DNA from: Cryptomeria japonica
Lineage: Eukaryota > Streptophyta > Pinopsida > Cupressales > Cupressaceae
Direction: 5' to 3'
Assembly (NCBI RefSeq): GCF_030272615.1
Contig: NC_081407.1
Location: forward strand, 142,296,897 to 142,360,896
Length of the DNA: 64,000 nucleotides
The notes beneath the pieces were generated by a model. The model did no database searches. It was not told the DNA's origin and worked only from the letters and a program-made list of their open reading frames with translations. The translations under genes and the position numbers were made by a program. This document shows, piece after piece, positions 22,273-34,292 of this stretch (within the stretch, counting starts at the first letter, position 1; every line of letters begins with the position of its first letter).

Positions 22273-22324
22273 AAGATTCCCTATTTGATGACTAGGTATC
22301 TTTTCATTGGGCCATATGCTGGTG

Positions 22325-22445
22325 GCGCCATTTTTTATGTAACCCTAATTAGGGCAATTCTAGGGTTTTGTTGGCATGATCTCGAACGTTGATCTTTGAT
22401 CAATCTGGGCCATCCATTTTGTAAGAGACTCTATATATGCCTCCT
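22325..22445 (+). promoter_or_regulatory. Promoter-like block of LTR A
   Basis: AACCCTAATTAGGGCAATTC, then a GATCTTTGATCAATCTGGGCC block, then TATA box CTCTATATATGCC (22430-22440). It lies downstream of the ORF and about 0.8 kb before the element end, as in B, C and D. Confidence 0.65.
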
Positions 22446-23239
22446 TGTCTCTCATTTGTAAGGGAGAGTTTTTGTAGAATTGTTGGTATACGCTACAGCT
22501 ATTTGAATCCTAATCATTGTTCAATTGTTGGTGATTTTGCTCTTCAAGTGTTGGATTTGCATTCATGGTTCTCAATTCCTCCAAGTTAGATTAGAATTTA
22601 TTTTCATGTATGTTAGATTGAGTGGCAGATTTGTTGAATTTATTTGTGTGGAATCCTTAGTCTATACCACTAGCCTCTTGCCGCTAGTAAGTGCGCCTTG
22701 TGTGGTCAACTGGAATTTGAGTAAGCATAACTTCAACTATCACTCGTCCCTTGACAAGCATCAACTTGGATGGTGTCAACATTTGATGGTGATAGCCTGA
22801 AAATCTTTAAGTATACCTTAGACGGTTGCACTAAGCTTGTGTCAATACCTAATTGTGAGACCTTGCCTAGTTTGATTCCATTGAATCCATTCATCATTTC
22901 CTACATTCCTAGGATTAGAATAGATTTCCTGAACCCTATTCTTTTTCCCCCTTTTTTAGTAAGAAGTAAATCCAGAGCCACATTGATAAATATTAAGTTG
23001 TCAGCACACCTATTCCGTATCATTCATGATAATCCAAACATTTGTGTAAGCCCCCAAGTGAAACACAGCAATTCACATCAACCATTGAGTTACCCACTCG
23101 TCAAGACCTGACATTTAGAAACCTTGGAATCATTTTACTTGATCTCATTCTTAGCATCTGAGGTGATTTTGTTCAAGAGAGGGTAAATTACCTTGGTACT
23201 TTATTCTGAAATGTTTTGTGCATAAAAAACACATCAACA

Positions 23240-24572
23240 CCTCTCCAATGATTTCCGGTGTAGGCCATTCAACAATTGCTTTCACTTTCTCAGGATCCAT
23301 CTTCAAACCATCCTCAGATATCACAAATCCCAAATAGACTAACTCATCCTTCATGAAAGTACACTTCTTGATATTGATTAGCAACTTCTCTTCTCTCAAT
23401 CTCTACAAAACTTGTCTTAACTGCAACAAATGCTCTTCTTTTGTCTTACTAAAAATCAGAATGTCATCCAAATACACAATAACAAACTTACCCAATAATT
23501 TCTTCAATACCTCATTCATCAACCTCATGAAAGTACTCGGTGCATTAGTCAATCCAAAAGGCATCACCAACCATTCATACAGTCCTTCATTTGTCTTAAA
23601 TGTTGTCTTCCACTCATCACCTTCTCTGATCCTAATCTGATGATATCCACTCTTCAAATCTATCTTTGTAAAGCATTTTGCTCCACTCAAACAGTCCATT
23701 ATGTCATCCATTCCTAGGCAAAGGAAACCAGTACTTCACTGTGATCTTGTTTATTGCTCTTGAATCGATACACATCCTCCATTCTCCATTCTTCTTAGGT
23801 CCTAATACTGTTGGTACTGCACAAAGTCTCAGGCTCTCCCTGATCAAACCTTTCTTCAACAGCTCCTACACTCGTCTATTCAGTTCTTCATTCTCTGTCG
23901 GTGTCAACTGGTGTGCAGCTTTGTTAGGCAAACTAGCTCCAGGAACCAAGTCCATGCAATGACTAATACTTCTCACAGGTGGCAATCCATCAGGCACATT
24001 ATCTGAAATGATGTCTTCATATTCTGTCAACAAATCTCTTATCTCTCCCGAGTGTTCTCCTTCCAGTTACGGTCTCTCAATCTTCTTAGGAATTAAGGCA
24101 AAGCACACATTCTCATGTCTCAGTCCATCCATGAATTTCCTTCCATCTACTAAACAGATTCTAGCATTCGTACAAACTTCATTCTTCAAAGGTTCCTCCA
24201 AAGGTAATAAGGTTTGTTTCATCGCATTGGCCACAATAGTGTATGCATTCTTCCTCCCATTATGTACTACCTGTCTATCAAACTGTCAATGTCTACCCAA
24301 CAAAAGATGACAAATATCCATAAGCATAATATCACACAAGACTTCATCATAATAATTCTCAATTTTCAATTTCACCAAACATTGTTCACTTACTAACAAC
24401 TTATGTTCATCCTAAATCCATGCTATCTGATAAGGCTTAGGGTGTTTCAATCTCTCCAATTTCAACTTATTCACCATCTCTTCTGAAACAAGATTATCTG
24501 AACTACCACTATCAATAACAACTTTACAACACTTACCGGATACCTTACATCTGGTCTTGAACAGATTCTTCC
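23240..24572 (-). pseudogene. Gypsy K protease and reverse transcriptase
   Basis: Minus strand. The aspartic protease active site VVIDSGSSDNLVSEEMV lies near 24495-24545. A linker follows, then [23 protein letters not shown]-like (about 23790-23740), [20 protein letters not shown] (23711), [18 protein letters not shown], the catalytic YLDD (23463-23474) and KCTFMKDELVYLGFVISEDGLKMD. The catalytic Asp pair is intact, but stops (for example near 24415, 24300, 24070 and 23870) and a frameshift near 23710 kill the polyprotein. It is cut at 23240 by element A and continues at 16646. Confidence 0.92.
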
Positions 24573-24573
24573 T

Positions 24574-26221
24574 CTACAAAGGCTCTTCATCTCCTCCGAT
24601 ATGATACAAAGCTCTCCTCGTCATCAACAATTCTCCATCTTCTGGTTTATTGTATGATTCGGTGGGGTTTTCTTCCACCACTACTGCTCTTCTAGTAGTT
24701 TTTCTCTTCTTACACTTGAATGCACGATGTCCTTCTCCTCCACACTTAAAGCAAGTTCCTCTAAATGTCCTCTTGTCTTGTCTTCCAAAGTTCTCATTCC
24801 AGTAACCATCCGGTTCTCTCCTCCGGTAGAAATTTCTATCATCCTTCCGGTATGAATTACCTTCTTTGCTCACTTCCTTGTCCTTGCTCTGATCTGTACT
24901 AGTTCCTCTTCCTCCGGTATATCCTCTTCCTCCGGTATATCTTCCTCCGGTAAACCTTCCACCTCCACCTCTCTATCTTTGTTCATGTCTTTTGTTTAAC
25001 TTCTATTCTGCCTTTAGGGCATACTGGTAAGCCTCCTCAGCACTCTCCAATTAGATCATGCTCAATTCATCTTGTATAGACATCTGCAATCTGTTCAAAT
25101 ATCTTGCAACTTGTTCGACTTCATCATCAACATGTCCGGATCTGATATTCAACTTGTAAAATGCTTCAGTGTACTCCTTCACACTCGATTCCTTCTGTCT
25201 CAAATTCTGCAACTTCCGGAATAGATCCACTTGATAATTCGCCAGCACAAACTTCGATTTCAACTTGGCAATCATCTAATCCCATATCTTGATCTTCTCT
25301 TTACCTCTTTTTTGTGTATCAACTTGCAAATGTTCCCACCAAAGAGATGCATGACCTTTCAACTGGGTACGGGCATATTTTACCTTCCTCTTCCTCCGGT
25401 ATATCCTCTTCCTCCGGTATATCTTCCTCCGGTAAACCTTCCACCTCTACCTCTCTATCTTTGTTCATGTCTTTTGTTTAACTTCTATTCTGCCTTTAGG
25501 GCATACTGGTAAGCCTCCTCAGCACTCTCCAATTAGATCATGCTCAATTCATCTTGTATAGACATCTGCAATCATTCAAATATCTTGCAACTTGTTCGAC
25601 TTCATCATCAACATGTCCGGATCTGATATTCAACTTGTAAAATGCTTCAGTGTACTCCTTCACACTCGATTCCTTCTGTCTCAAATTCTGCAACTTCCGG
25701 AATAGATCCACTTGATAATTCGCCAGCACAAACTTCGATTTCAACTTGGCAATCATCTAATCCCATATCTTGATCTTCTCTTTACCTCTTCTTTGTGTAT
25801 CAACTTGCAAATGTTCCCACCAAAGAGATGCATGACCTTTCAACTAGGTACGGGCATATTTTACCTTCCTCTCTTCTACAGTGTTTTCAAAATCGAAATA
25901 CTTCTCCATCTCCGAGATCCAATCCATCAACTCATCTGAATCTAACTTCCCATCATATTTTGGTGGGGTAAAATGAGGTTTAGTATTCGCCCTACTCAAA
26001 ACCCTCAAAAACCTTTCCTCATCTGGATCAACCGCCGGTAGGTTTGCTTGTTCTGTCGAGGCTTCTTCGCCTGCATCTTCACTTATATCTTCAATATGTC
26101 GGCCTCTTCTTTGGGCTGTCTCCACGACTTCTAACCAGGCTGCTATTCCTCGCAACATCTCCATCACAGCAGGGTTTGCATTCCCACAAATTCCACCATT
26201 CCTAGCTCCTCTTTGTGCCAT
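24574..26221 (-). pseudogene. Gypsy K Gag with internal 482-bp tandem duplication
   Basis: Gag forms the virus-like particle. Start ATG at 26221 (MAQRGARNGG), 100 bp inside the 5' LTR and primer site. The retrotransposon Gag domain follows (FTPPKYDGKLDSDELMDWIS, LKGHASLWWEHLQVD, KLKSKFVLANYQVDLFRKLQ). A nucleocapsid zinc knuckle CFKCGGEGHRAFKC lies near 24735-24776. The segment 24903-25384 is duplicated in tandem as 25385-25866, repeating the LKSKFVLANYQ...VARYLN block. As 482 is not a multiple of three, the duplication shifts the frame. The copies are nearly identical. Confidence 0.9.
24903..25866 (-). repeat. Tandem duplication, two units of ~482 bp, within K gag
   Basis: Unit 1 is 24903-25384 and unit 2 is 25385-25866. 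Both begin TTCCTCTTCCTCCGG, and the junction lies in a short CTTCCTC homology. The second unit lacks about one base in the ATCTGTTCAAA segment. Confidence 0.9.
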
Positions 26222-26315
26222 CGTTCACACTAGTCCTCTGCAGCTGAAGGTCAGATCTGCAATCCGCCACCCTACATCAAAATTTCAGGACACGCAACCT
26301 CTAGAACGAAACTTC

Positions 26316-26327
26316 GCTCTGATACCA
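26316..26327 (-). promoter_or_regulatory. Gypsy K primer-binding site (initiator Met tRNA)
   Basis: TGGTATCAGAGC on the minus strand, two bases after the 5' LTR end. Confidence 0.9.
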
Positions 26328-26329
26328 CT

Positions 26330-27151
26330 TGAAGTAGTCACTGGTGAGGAGGGACCTCAAAGAGATCAATCTGGACCGGTCAGCAAGAGTAAACACGACG
26401 GAAACACAAAGATATGATGGAGGCAATGCAGAACAGATTCATTTATTGCATGAAATTCGATTACATCCAACCGGTAACAACCGGGTTACAACATACCGGC
26501 TCACAAGCCTAGTAGAATAGGTCACAACCGAGACCTTGAATCTTATGATCTATCTTCTATGCATAGCCTAGCTACTTGATTCTCTGCTTGATTCTCATGG
26601 ATTCTCGTTGATTACATTCTAATATGCAATTACAAATATATATATATATATCAATCCAAAGGATCCAGTCGGCCCAAAAAGGGATCAAAACCCGAAGAAC
26701 AAGACCTAACGTGCAAAATAAACAAGGTCGGCCTCCGCCAAGAGATTCCTCCGGAAAATCCAAAGGATGAAACGTAGATCGCAGGAAAAGGTCAGCCACA
26801 CGCCAAGGAACATTGGAATCAACGCCCAAGGCTCCGCAAGCTTCGGAATAGGTTCCGGAAGATCACCAGAATAGGTCTCAGGCAAGCGGTAACAAAGGAA
26901 CAACCGGTAACAAGAAACTGTCAAGAAAACCGGTAGCAATATCTTGTCGGAAAATGATCCAAATGCGATGCGGTCTGGAAGCAAGAAAGATGATCAAGCC
27001 TTCAAGTAGAATCCAACTCCATAGGATCAAGTGAGCCAAAACCGAGACACACAGAAAGGAAAACTGAAACTGCAAACAGAAAACAAAATAGAAAGGACAA
27101 TGTTTTTGGTTGATGCAAGATTGCAATGAACCCGGGGATACTCCTGCATCA
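26330..27151 (-). repeat. 5' LTR of gypsy K (822 bp)
   Basis: Minus strand starts TGATGCAGGAGTATCCC at 27151 and ends GTGACTACTTCA at 26330. It matches the split 3' LTR (7346-7871 with 12455-12730) and the H LTR (61157-61940). Confidence 0.93.
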
Positions 27152-27156
27152 GAAGG

Positions 27157-28104
27157 GTACAGCCACTACCACCAAGCTCATATTAAGGCCTTTGAAACCA
27201 CACAAAAATTCATGTCACTCACCATTTTCACAATGCCATCATTAAAGGAGAAATTAGGTATTTGGCACATTGAGTTCCCTTCGTAATCTCATTCTATTCA
27301 TTCATGTTATAGATATGCATTAATTGATAGGAATACAATTTATTCTTGTCATATTGATCTTCTCATTTCATCGTGCTTTTCATTAGGCTTCTAGATTTTC
27401 GGTGGTTATCTCCATAGCGAAATATTACAGCAGGGTTTTACAGGCCATTTTCAGCTCCTATCAGGTGCTAGCCTACTCCTTCAAGCTTGCCATACAAATC
27501 CAGCTTTAGTACTGGCTGCACCACTCATTTCTCAGCAGAATTAAACTGCTGCACCAGTCAATCTGAGCTGTTACAGCCTGCACCATCTCCTAGCAGACAT
27601 GAACAGCAACATTACATCAATTTTAGGTGAACACTATTGAATGCCAGCATTAGTAGGGGATTTACTACTGCAAAAATACTGCTGTTAGGTATTTTGTTGA
27701 TTATTGCCAATGAAAAGTTTGCTTTTACATCAAAAATTGTGAGTTTCAGCTATTGACTATAATAGAATATCTGATTTTAGGTGATGCTCTGTATTTGTTA
27801 TTTACCCCAGTTGAATGCATCAGAAAAATACAATTTTTTATAAGATCTATCATGTATAATTGAATGTGTAAGGGTTACAATATTATAACAGCCATAGAGA
27901 ATTCAGATTTTCTCTAATACTTACCTATTCAGTAATTTGAGGGTTTTCTATAGTTCATAACAACATTGAGGATGGTTGAATTTGCTATACATAATATGTA
28001 AAGAGTTAAAAGTATTGCATTATTGCTAGGCAGCTAGGGTTTACTATCAACATTGGTCAATTGATTATTGTTTAACTTGCACACGTTTGATAAATCACCC
28101 ATTC
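27157..28104. other. Unassigned AT-rich DNA
   Basis: No coding sequence, terminal repeat or structured RNA that I can support. It lies between gypsy K and the copia N fragment. It may be degraded internal sequence of N. Confidence 0.4.
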
Positions 28105-28968
28105 CCTAGAGTTGTCGGATTGGGAAATTAAATTCTTCTTTCTTTCTATGTTGGTGAAGATCAAGTAGCAGATACTTTCACAAAGCCAGTTTCTAAAGAA
28201 TAATTTGTTTATCACTGCAATACTTTGGGCATGACCCATATACATAAAAAGGGGGGGAAGATTATAACATAATGTACTCTCCCTTGTATTCACTGGGTAA
28301 AGGTTAAAGGGCGGTATTATTGAGTCCTAGAGCCATTGGATAGATTTATTTATTTTACTTTATTTATTCTACTTAACCTTTTTGTCCTTTCCAGTTCAGA
28401 TTTTCAGTACATTTAAGGAGGTTTTGTCCTTAGTGAGGTGGCTCGGATTTTTATTATTTTGAATTTATTAACTTGTATTATCCTACACCTCAGTTGTCTT
28501 TTAGTTAAATATTCCTTGAAGTGTAACTCCTTTCTTAGGTGTCTTACTATATTCCTTACAAGGAACATTACAGTGCAACTCCTTTCTTAGGTGTCGCCAT
28601 ATTCTTTAAGAGAAATATTGGAATGTAACTCATTTTCTTTGCGCACATGAGTGTCCACCATAGGCACACACTAATGCGAGGTGGCAAATATCGAGGCTTG
28701 GAGTTAAATGCATAACTCCTCTTTCTCCTCTATAAAAGAGGTTCTCTTTCCCTTTCTTCGAGTGTGGTATTTTGTTATCTAGTTATTTTGAAATTCTCAT
28801 GTTATTTGAAGTAGAGAGATTGTATGCATAGTAAAAAGATTTTCTTTCATCAAATGTTTTCCCACTTCATAATTCTTGTCTCAAATTTCTTATGGTATGT
28901 TAATTTACTTCGAGTTGCTTATGTTTCAATGTTTAGTAGTTGATCTTGCATTAATATTTTTCTAACAA
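28105..28968 (+). mobile_element. Copia fragment N: RNase H tail and 3' LTR
   Basis: The plus-strand end of copia Pol is visible as GEDQVADTFTKPVSKE then HCNTLGMTHIHKKGG (about 28150-28256). A polypurine tract (AAAAAGGGGGGGAAG, 28246-28260) and the 3' LTR follow. The LTR seems to start near TATAACATAATG (28263), has TATA box CTCTATAAAAGAGG (28728-28741), and may end at TTTTCTAACA (28968). About three 60-bp direct repeats (GTAACTCCTTTCTTAGGTGTC) lie at 28490-28640. The rest of the element is missing. Confidence 0.65.
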
Positions 28969-29489
28969 GATCAAGCATACAAGTCATTCAACAATTGATT
29001 TTGTTTATTCAACACATAAGAAATATTACATGCACTCAATTCTATAGGAATAGTGGCACAGTTTCCCCTATAAAATGACTCCTCTTGTAAGAACAAATTG
29101 CATAACAACAGAAATCTACAGAATATCCAGCATAATTTCCCCTATGGAATGATTCTACTCCTACAAGAACAAATTGCATAGCAAAAGAAATCTACAAAAC
29201 ATCTGTAGAGTTTACCCTACAAAGAAGTGACTCCCAAGCTCCCACAAGACCTACAATTTTCTAAACCCTGCAAAACAAAACAAGTTTGAGCCAGACCTCC
29301 TTGCCTTAGGTAAAAACAAAAAGAAAGTTTCAAGTGCCCTCTCTTAAACCTCCAATGCCCTATTTGAGAATATCCATCCAAAACCTTAACGCCACATGAG
29401 AGAGAGCATGATTCCCAAGGAGTTGCCAAAATTAAATGATCTTATATTTTCTTTCCCTCCATCTTCTCATACCTCAAAATGGTGTGCCC
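28969..29489. other. Unassigned DNA
   Basis: Contains a local near-duplication (CAGTTTCCCCTATAAAATGACTC at about 29057 and CATAATTTCCCCTATGGAATGATTC at about 29130), each followed by CAAGAACAAATTGCATA. No gene recognised. Confidence 0.4.
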
Positions 29490-29830
29490 CTCTTCAAGGT
29501 CATCAAAGATAGGTCAAAGATGCTTCAACACTATAACCTCCCACTCAATGATGTGCCCTAGATGTGTTACAAGTAACTCCTTCCAGAATGTAGCCTCCCT
29601 TGTCAATGACACGTCATAGATGCCTTACACATAACTCCTTAAAGAATGTAACCTCCTCACTTAATAGCACATCATACATGCCTTGCAAGTAACTCCTTCA
29701 AAACTGTAACCTTCACACTTACTGACACGTCATGGTAGCCATACAAGTAACTCTCCACTCAATGAGGTATCATTATAACCCCCCTCACTGAATGAGATAT
29801 CATATATCTCTTGCAACAAGTTCCAATCGG
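29490..29830. repeat. Tandem repeat of ~63 bp, about five units
   Basis: Units contain CAAGTAACTCCTTC, GAATGTAACCTCC and GACACGTCATAGATGCC in the same order, diverged and shortened at the right end. Confidence 0.65.
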
Positions 29831-30842
29831 CTCAAATGGAAAATCCCAAGATTCCCTCCAAGTGAGGAGTAACAAAATAAATGAAGGCCCCTTTTTTTAA
29901 TAAAGCAACTTTAATTCAAGAGCTTTTCTTAGAGGGACAACATCCAAGTCCCCCCTACCTCCTTGAGAAACCATGGGCTTTTATTTCCTGAGTGTTGTGA
30001 CGTTTTCACACATCGCCCCATTGCAAATGGGGACCTGTTGATGTGTTTTTTATGCAGAAAACATTTCAGAATAAAGTACCAAGGTAATTTACCCTCTCTT
30101 GAACAAAATCACCTCAGATGCTAAGAATGAGATCAACTAAAATGATTCCAAGGTTTCTACATGTCAGGTCTTGACGAGTGGGTAAGTTCAGTGGTTGATG
30201 TGAATTGTTGTGTTTCACTTGGGGGCTTACGCAAATGTTTGGATTATCATGAATGATGCGGAATAGGTGTGCTGACAACTTAAGATTTATCAATGTGGCT
30301 CTGGATTTACTTCTTACTAAAAAAGGGGGAAAAAGAATAGGGTTCAGGAAATCTATTCTAAGACTAGGAATGTAAGAAATGATGAATGGATCTAGTGGAA
30401 TCAAACCAGGCAAGGTCTCACAATCAAGTATTCACACAAGCTAGTGCAATCATCTAAGGTATACTTAAAGATTTTTAGGCTATCACTATAAAACGTAGAC
30501 ACCATCCAAGTTGATGCTTTTCAACGGACGCTTAATAGTTGAAGTTAAGCTTACTTAAATTCCAGTTGACCACACAAGACGCACTTACCAGCGGCAAGAG
30601 GCTAGTGGTATGGATTAAGGATTCCACACAAATATACCCAACAAATCTTCCACTCAATCTAACATACATAAAAATAAACTCTAAACTAAATTCTAATCTA
30701 ACTTGGAGGAATTGAGAACCATGAATGCAAATACAACACTTGAAGAGCAAAATCACCAACAATTGAACAATGATTAGGATTCAAATAGCTGCAGCATATA
30801 CCAACAATTCTACAAAAACTCTCCCTTACAAATGAGAGACAA

Positions 30843-30960
30843 GGGGGCATATATAGAGTCTCTTACAAAAATGGATGGCCCAGATTGATCTAAGATCAAC
30901 GGCTGAGATCATGCCAACAAAACCCTAGAATTGCCCTAATTAGGGTTACATCAAAAATGG
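30843..30960 (-). promoter_or_regulatory. Promoter-like block of LTR B
   Basis: On the minus strand: AACCCTAATTAGGGCAATTC near 30950, the GATCTTAGATCAATCTGGGCC block, then CTCTATATATGCC (about 30846-30858). Confidence 0.65.
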
Positions 30961-30999
30961 CGCCACCAACATATGGCCCAATGAAAAGATACCTAGTCA

Positions 31000-33900
31000 T
31001 CATATAGGGAATCTTCTAGAAGACTCCTCCCTGCATCTCTCTCTCTTAGCATACTCCAAGAATCTAACCAATACTAAATCAAACTCCTCCATGGAAATGC
31101 TAGGCAAGGTATCCTGTTGTAAATCAATCACGTCCAGTGAATCCGAGCAAGCATTCAAAGTGTTCTCCCATTCTGGCATGAGCTTTTGCGAACTATGATC
31201 ATGAATCAACAAAGAGACCAAGTCATCTATCTGACTCTTCTTTAAAGAGTCCAACTGGCAAAAATACATAAATTTCATCTTGTCTCTTAATTCGGCTAAG
31301 TGCAAACCACTAGCATCACTAACATCAATACCCAATAATTCCTCAATCGAGGCAAGGATCTTCATCTGAATGTCCTGAATTAATCCTTCCATCTCCATAC
31401 AACTTGACTGGGCGTTCTCATAAGTTGATTTCTTCATGGCTAATGCACAATACCAGCCATGGAAATCGTATATGTCTCCACTATGCACAATATTCTCGCT
31501 AACCAAGGTGGAATTAAGAACCTTCTTCAATGCCTGGAGGCGTGGAATAGTTTTCTCTTGGATAGGCCGGAATTCTTCCCAAACTCCCTCCAAATACTGG
31601 ATTTTGAATACAAGCCCTATTGTCCTATCATATGCATGAACAAACTGAGTAAGGAAATCATCTGCCTACTTTCTTGTGCTTTCAATCCATTTTTCCACCT
31701 CTGAGTGTGTACCTCTCGCTACCTCGCAGTGTGAATGTATTCCATGGTCAATTGCAATAGGGAAAATAAGGGTGGGATCTCCACGCCTTGTCCCTGCAAT
31801 ATACTCTCTGAGTCTAATATCTTCTTCTCTGTACCTTTCATTCTCCGCAACCGCTCTGTCTAACCTTGCATTGATTGCCTAGAGGTTGTCACCAATATAC
31901 TGAAATTCTTGTTCTCTGGATGTACGACCAAGGGTGACTGAAGTGATCTGGAAATCCATAGGAGTAGCAATGTCCGCTATCACACCTGCAATAGGAACAG
32001 CAATCTACGCAATCCGCATTCTTGTCTCATCTCTAGCTATGTGCGACAAAATCTCCGCTCTCTTGGGCTCCTTACCCTTAGCACTCCTAGCTAGGTAGTC
32101 ATCAATATCATCAATAGGTTGTACCTCTATCATTTGTTTACTTTTCTCCATACTTCTCCTCAGCCATTCAGAAATAGCGGCCATATCCATACCATCATCG
32201 AGGCATATTTCTCGATCAAGTCCTTTCAATGCCGAAATAACATCATCGTTATCATTAGGATTATCCCTAATCCAATCATATACCTCATTTCCCAAACTAA
32301 CTTCCAAAAGGACAATAGGGGAGTCCAGCTGATCATTATTCTCATCGGGAGGTGCAGATGTCGTTGTGGCATGGAACTCCTAAATATTCTCTGGTAGTAT
32401 CACTGTGTTGGAACACTACTAAGTCTCCTTGTTCTATTTTGTTACTTCAATCACTTCGATTGATGAAACACTAGGAGGGGGTGAAGGAATGATAAATGGA
32501 ATGATAGTCTTTTGTTTCTTCTTCCCATCCTCAATCTTCTTCCCTCTGGCCTTGACTTCTCCTAGCGTGTTCTTCCTTCTCTTGGGAGCTTGACTCTCTT
32601 CGTCTGCATGAATCCTGACATCATTGACAATCCTCTGATCATCCTCAGAAGTAGACTCTTCCGGCTTCATATTTTCATAAGTGAAGGGAACACCCAGTCA
32701 ACTAACTTATTCATTTGTATATCCACCCATAGGTGGGAGAAATTCAAGACCTCTCTCATCAATGTATTCAGGTCAATCTCTTCTGACTCTGACCAATTTG
32801 GCAATAGGATTGCCTTCTTCATTTCACTCTCATACTATGGATGTGTATGATCTCTATCATCTAATACCTGATCAGGAATGAGGAAAAGTCCACACTTCCT
32901 CATGAAATCCACTAACATTCTGGACCACATTCTTCTCTTCACTGCTTGCTCGTCCATCAGGTTAGCCCAATAATCTTCTATGTCAACCTTGTGAGTGAAC
33001 TTCTCTCCTCTGATCCTTCCGACCTTCTTGTCTGGATCGAATCTTTCTCTCTTCTTATATGTAGCAAATCGATAGAATGCAAGCTCCTCACTCGCAGTGC
33101 TGGCGGCTATGGCGGATTGGCAAACCTCTGACGTCTTCCCAACTGAAATAGGGAATGTCATTCCTGTCATGTGCTTCTCTCTCTGGATAACATCGAACTC
33201 TAGAAGTTGTCTCACCACTTCCAACAATATCATTCTGTCGGTTGGATACCTAGGAAGTCTGTAGGGTTCAGATTGAAACCCATGAATCCTGAGGTATGTG
33301 AAAGTGGGAAACTGTATATATCACGACCCATATTTTTCTATTAACTCTGTTGCCTCCTTGGACAATCTTCTGTGGATTCCGCCTTGCAGCATCCGCGTGA
33401 TGTACATAGTGAATGCATCATTCACTCTCTTATAGTCTTCAATTATATGCATGCCTAGCTGGGGGTAGCATTCATAACTTATGAATTGTCCTTGCCCATT
33501 CCTGACTTCACCTTTTCATATTAATCCTCTGTATGAAACAAACCGTGCAAGCAGGTACACCAGGTAAGAAGTCATGGCAAATGACTTGGACCGCTCTACA
33601 TTCCTCAACTGAAAATCCAGGTTGTCACTTATAATCTTGGACCAATTCACTAATGTTCCTCTAAGACAATCCTGGATGAAGTAGAACATCCATCCATCAA
33701 ATATTGCTCCTTGTGGCATCCCCATCACTCTGTTGAGTAGGAATATCAAATCACTATATTCCTCCTTGAAATCTATGCACATGAGTGTCTTGGGAGCCTT
33801 GGAATGATGAAACCTAGGCTCAATCATCCACTCTTTGTTAATTAAATTCTTGCATACACCCATCTTCTTCGTGTATCTTTCTGCATAATCCTCCTTGGTC

Positions 33901-34292
33901 ACATCCTTCATGTCTGTTCCGCGTGGAATTCCGAACACCTCAGCAATGGCATCCTCAGCAAGGTAGGCGATGACAACGCCCTTAGGAATCTTGATCATTC
34001 TTGTGAGTGGATTGTAACATCATGCACATTCCAGGATAAGCTCACTGCACCATATGGACTGCGGAAATCCCGCGGCATGGAAAATGCCACTCTTCATAAT
34101 ATTCGCATATGCTCGGGAAGGAACCTGATCTCTGACTCTGAACATCCGACGCTGCATCTGGTCGAAGTCTAAGAAATGCATGTTTCTATCAACGATCTCC
34201 TTCCATCTGGATGAAATCTTAAACTCTGGATAAAATCCAGTCTCCAGCATCTTCAATAGTTTTTTCCTTTCCTTGTATCCCGACTTTGACAT
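31000..34292 (-). pseudogene. LTR-borne long ORF of unknown function (copy B), broken
   Basis: Same gene as copy A (18995-22272), read from ATG 34292 (MSKSGYKERKKLLKMLETGF) to about 31000. It keeps codons that are stops in A (near A positions 19025, 19081, 20647 and 21403). It has its own lesions: a stop in the ILECA*CYNP segment at about 34018, frame changes near 33525, 33230-32835 and 32680, stops near 32430-32310, and a two-base loss in a GA run near 31045. Because the copies decayed independently yet align codon by codon, the ancestral frame was probably under selection. No known retroelement domain; helical, with a coiled-coil-like stretch near 31840. Function unknown. Confidence 0.75.

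Larger units (their letters stand above)
16652..23239 (+). mobile_element. Element A: giant solo LTR-like insertion carrying a long ORF (6,588 bp)
   Basis: Plus-strand insertion in the K RT gene, flanked by CCTCC (16647-16651) and CCTCT (23240-23244). The uninterrupted target in relative H (around 63635) supports CCTCT as the original site. It starts TGTTGTGACCTTTTCACAC and ends ACACATCAACA. There is no internal primer site, pol or repeated LTR. Order: terminal hairpins; a tandem array (17160-17870); an AT-rich stretch with a TATTTAAA box (about 18012) and a small repeat-free leader; a ~1,092-codon broken ORF (18995-22272); the promoter block; and the conserved 0.8-kb tail. Element B is its close relative. 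Confidence 0.85.
7346..27151 (-). mobile_element. Full-length Ty3/gypsy chromovirus K (minus), with three nested insertions
   Basis: Complete element on the minus strand. 5' LTR 27151-26330, initiator-Met primer site, gag, protease, RT, RNase H, integrase, chromodomain, 3' LTR 12730-7346. The LTRs start TGATGCAGGA and end ACTTCA or its variant. The outer 5-bp target duplication is CAAGG (7341-7345) versus GAAGG (27152-27156). The body is split by C (7872-12454), the TA...TA element (14530-16368) and A (16652-23239). Once these are set aside, the element is about 6.8 kb. Stops in several domains show it is dead. H at 61157-64000 belongs to the same family. Confidence 0.92.
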
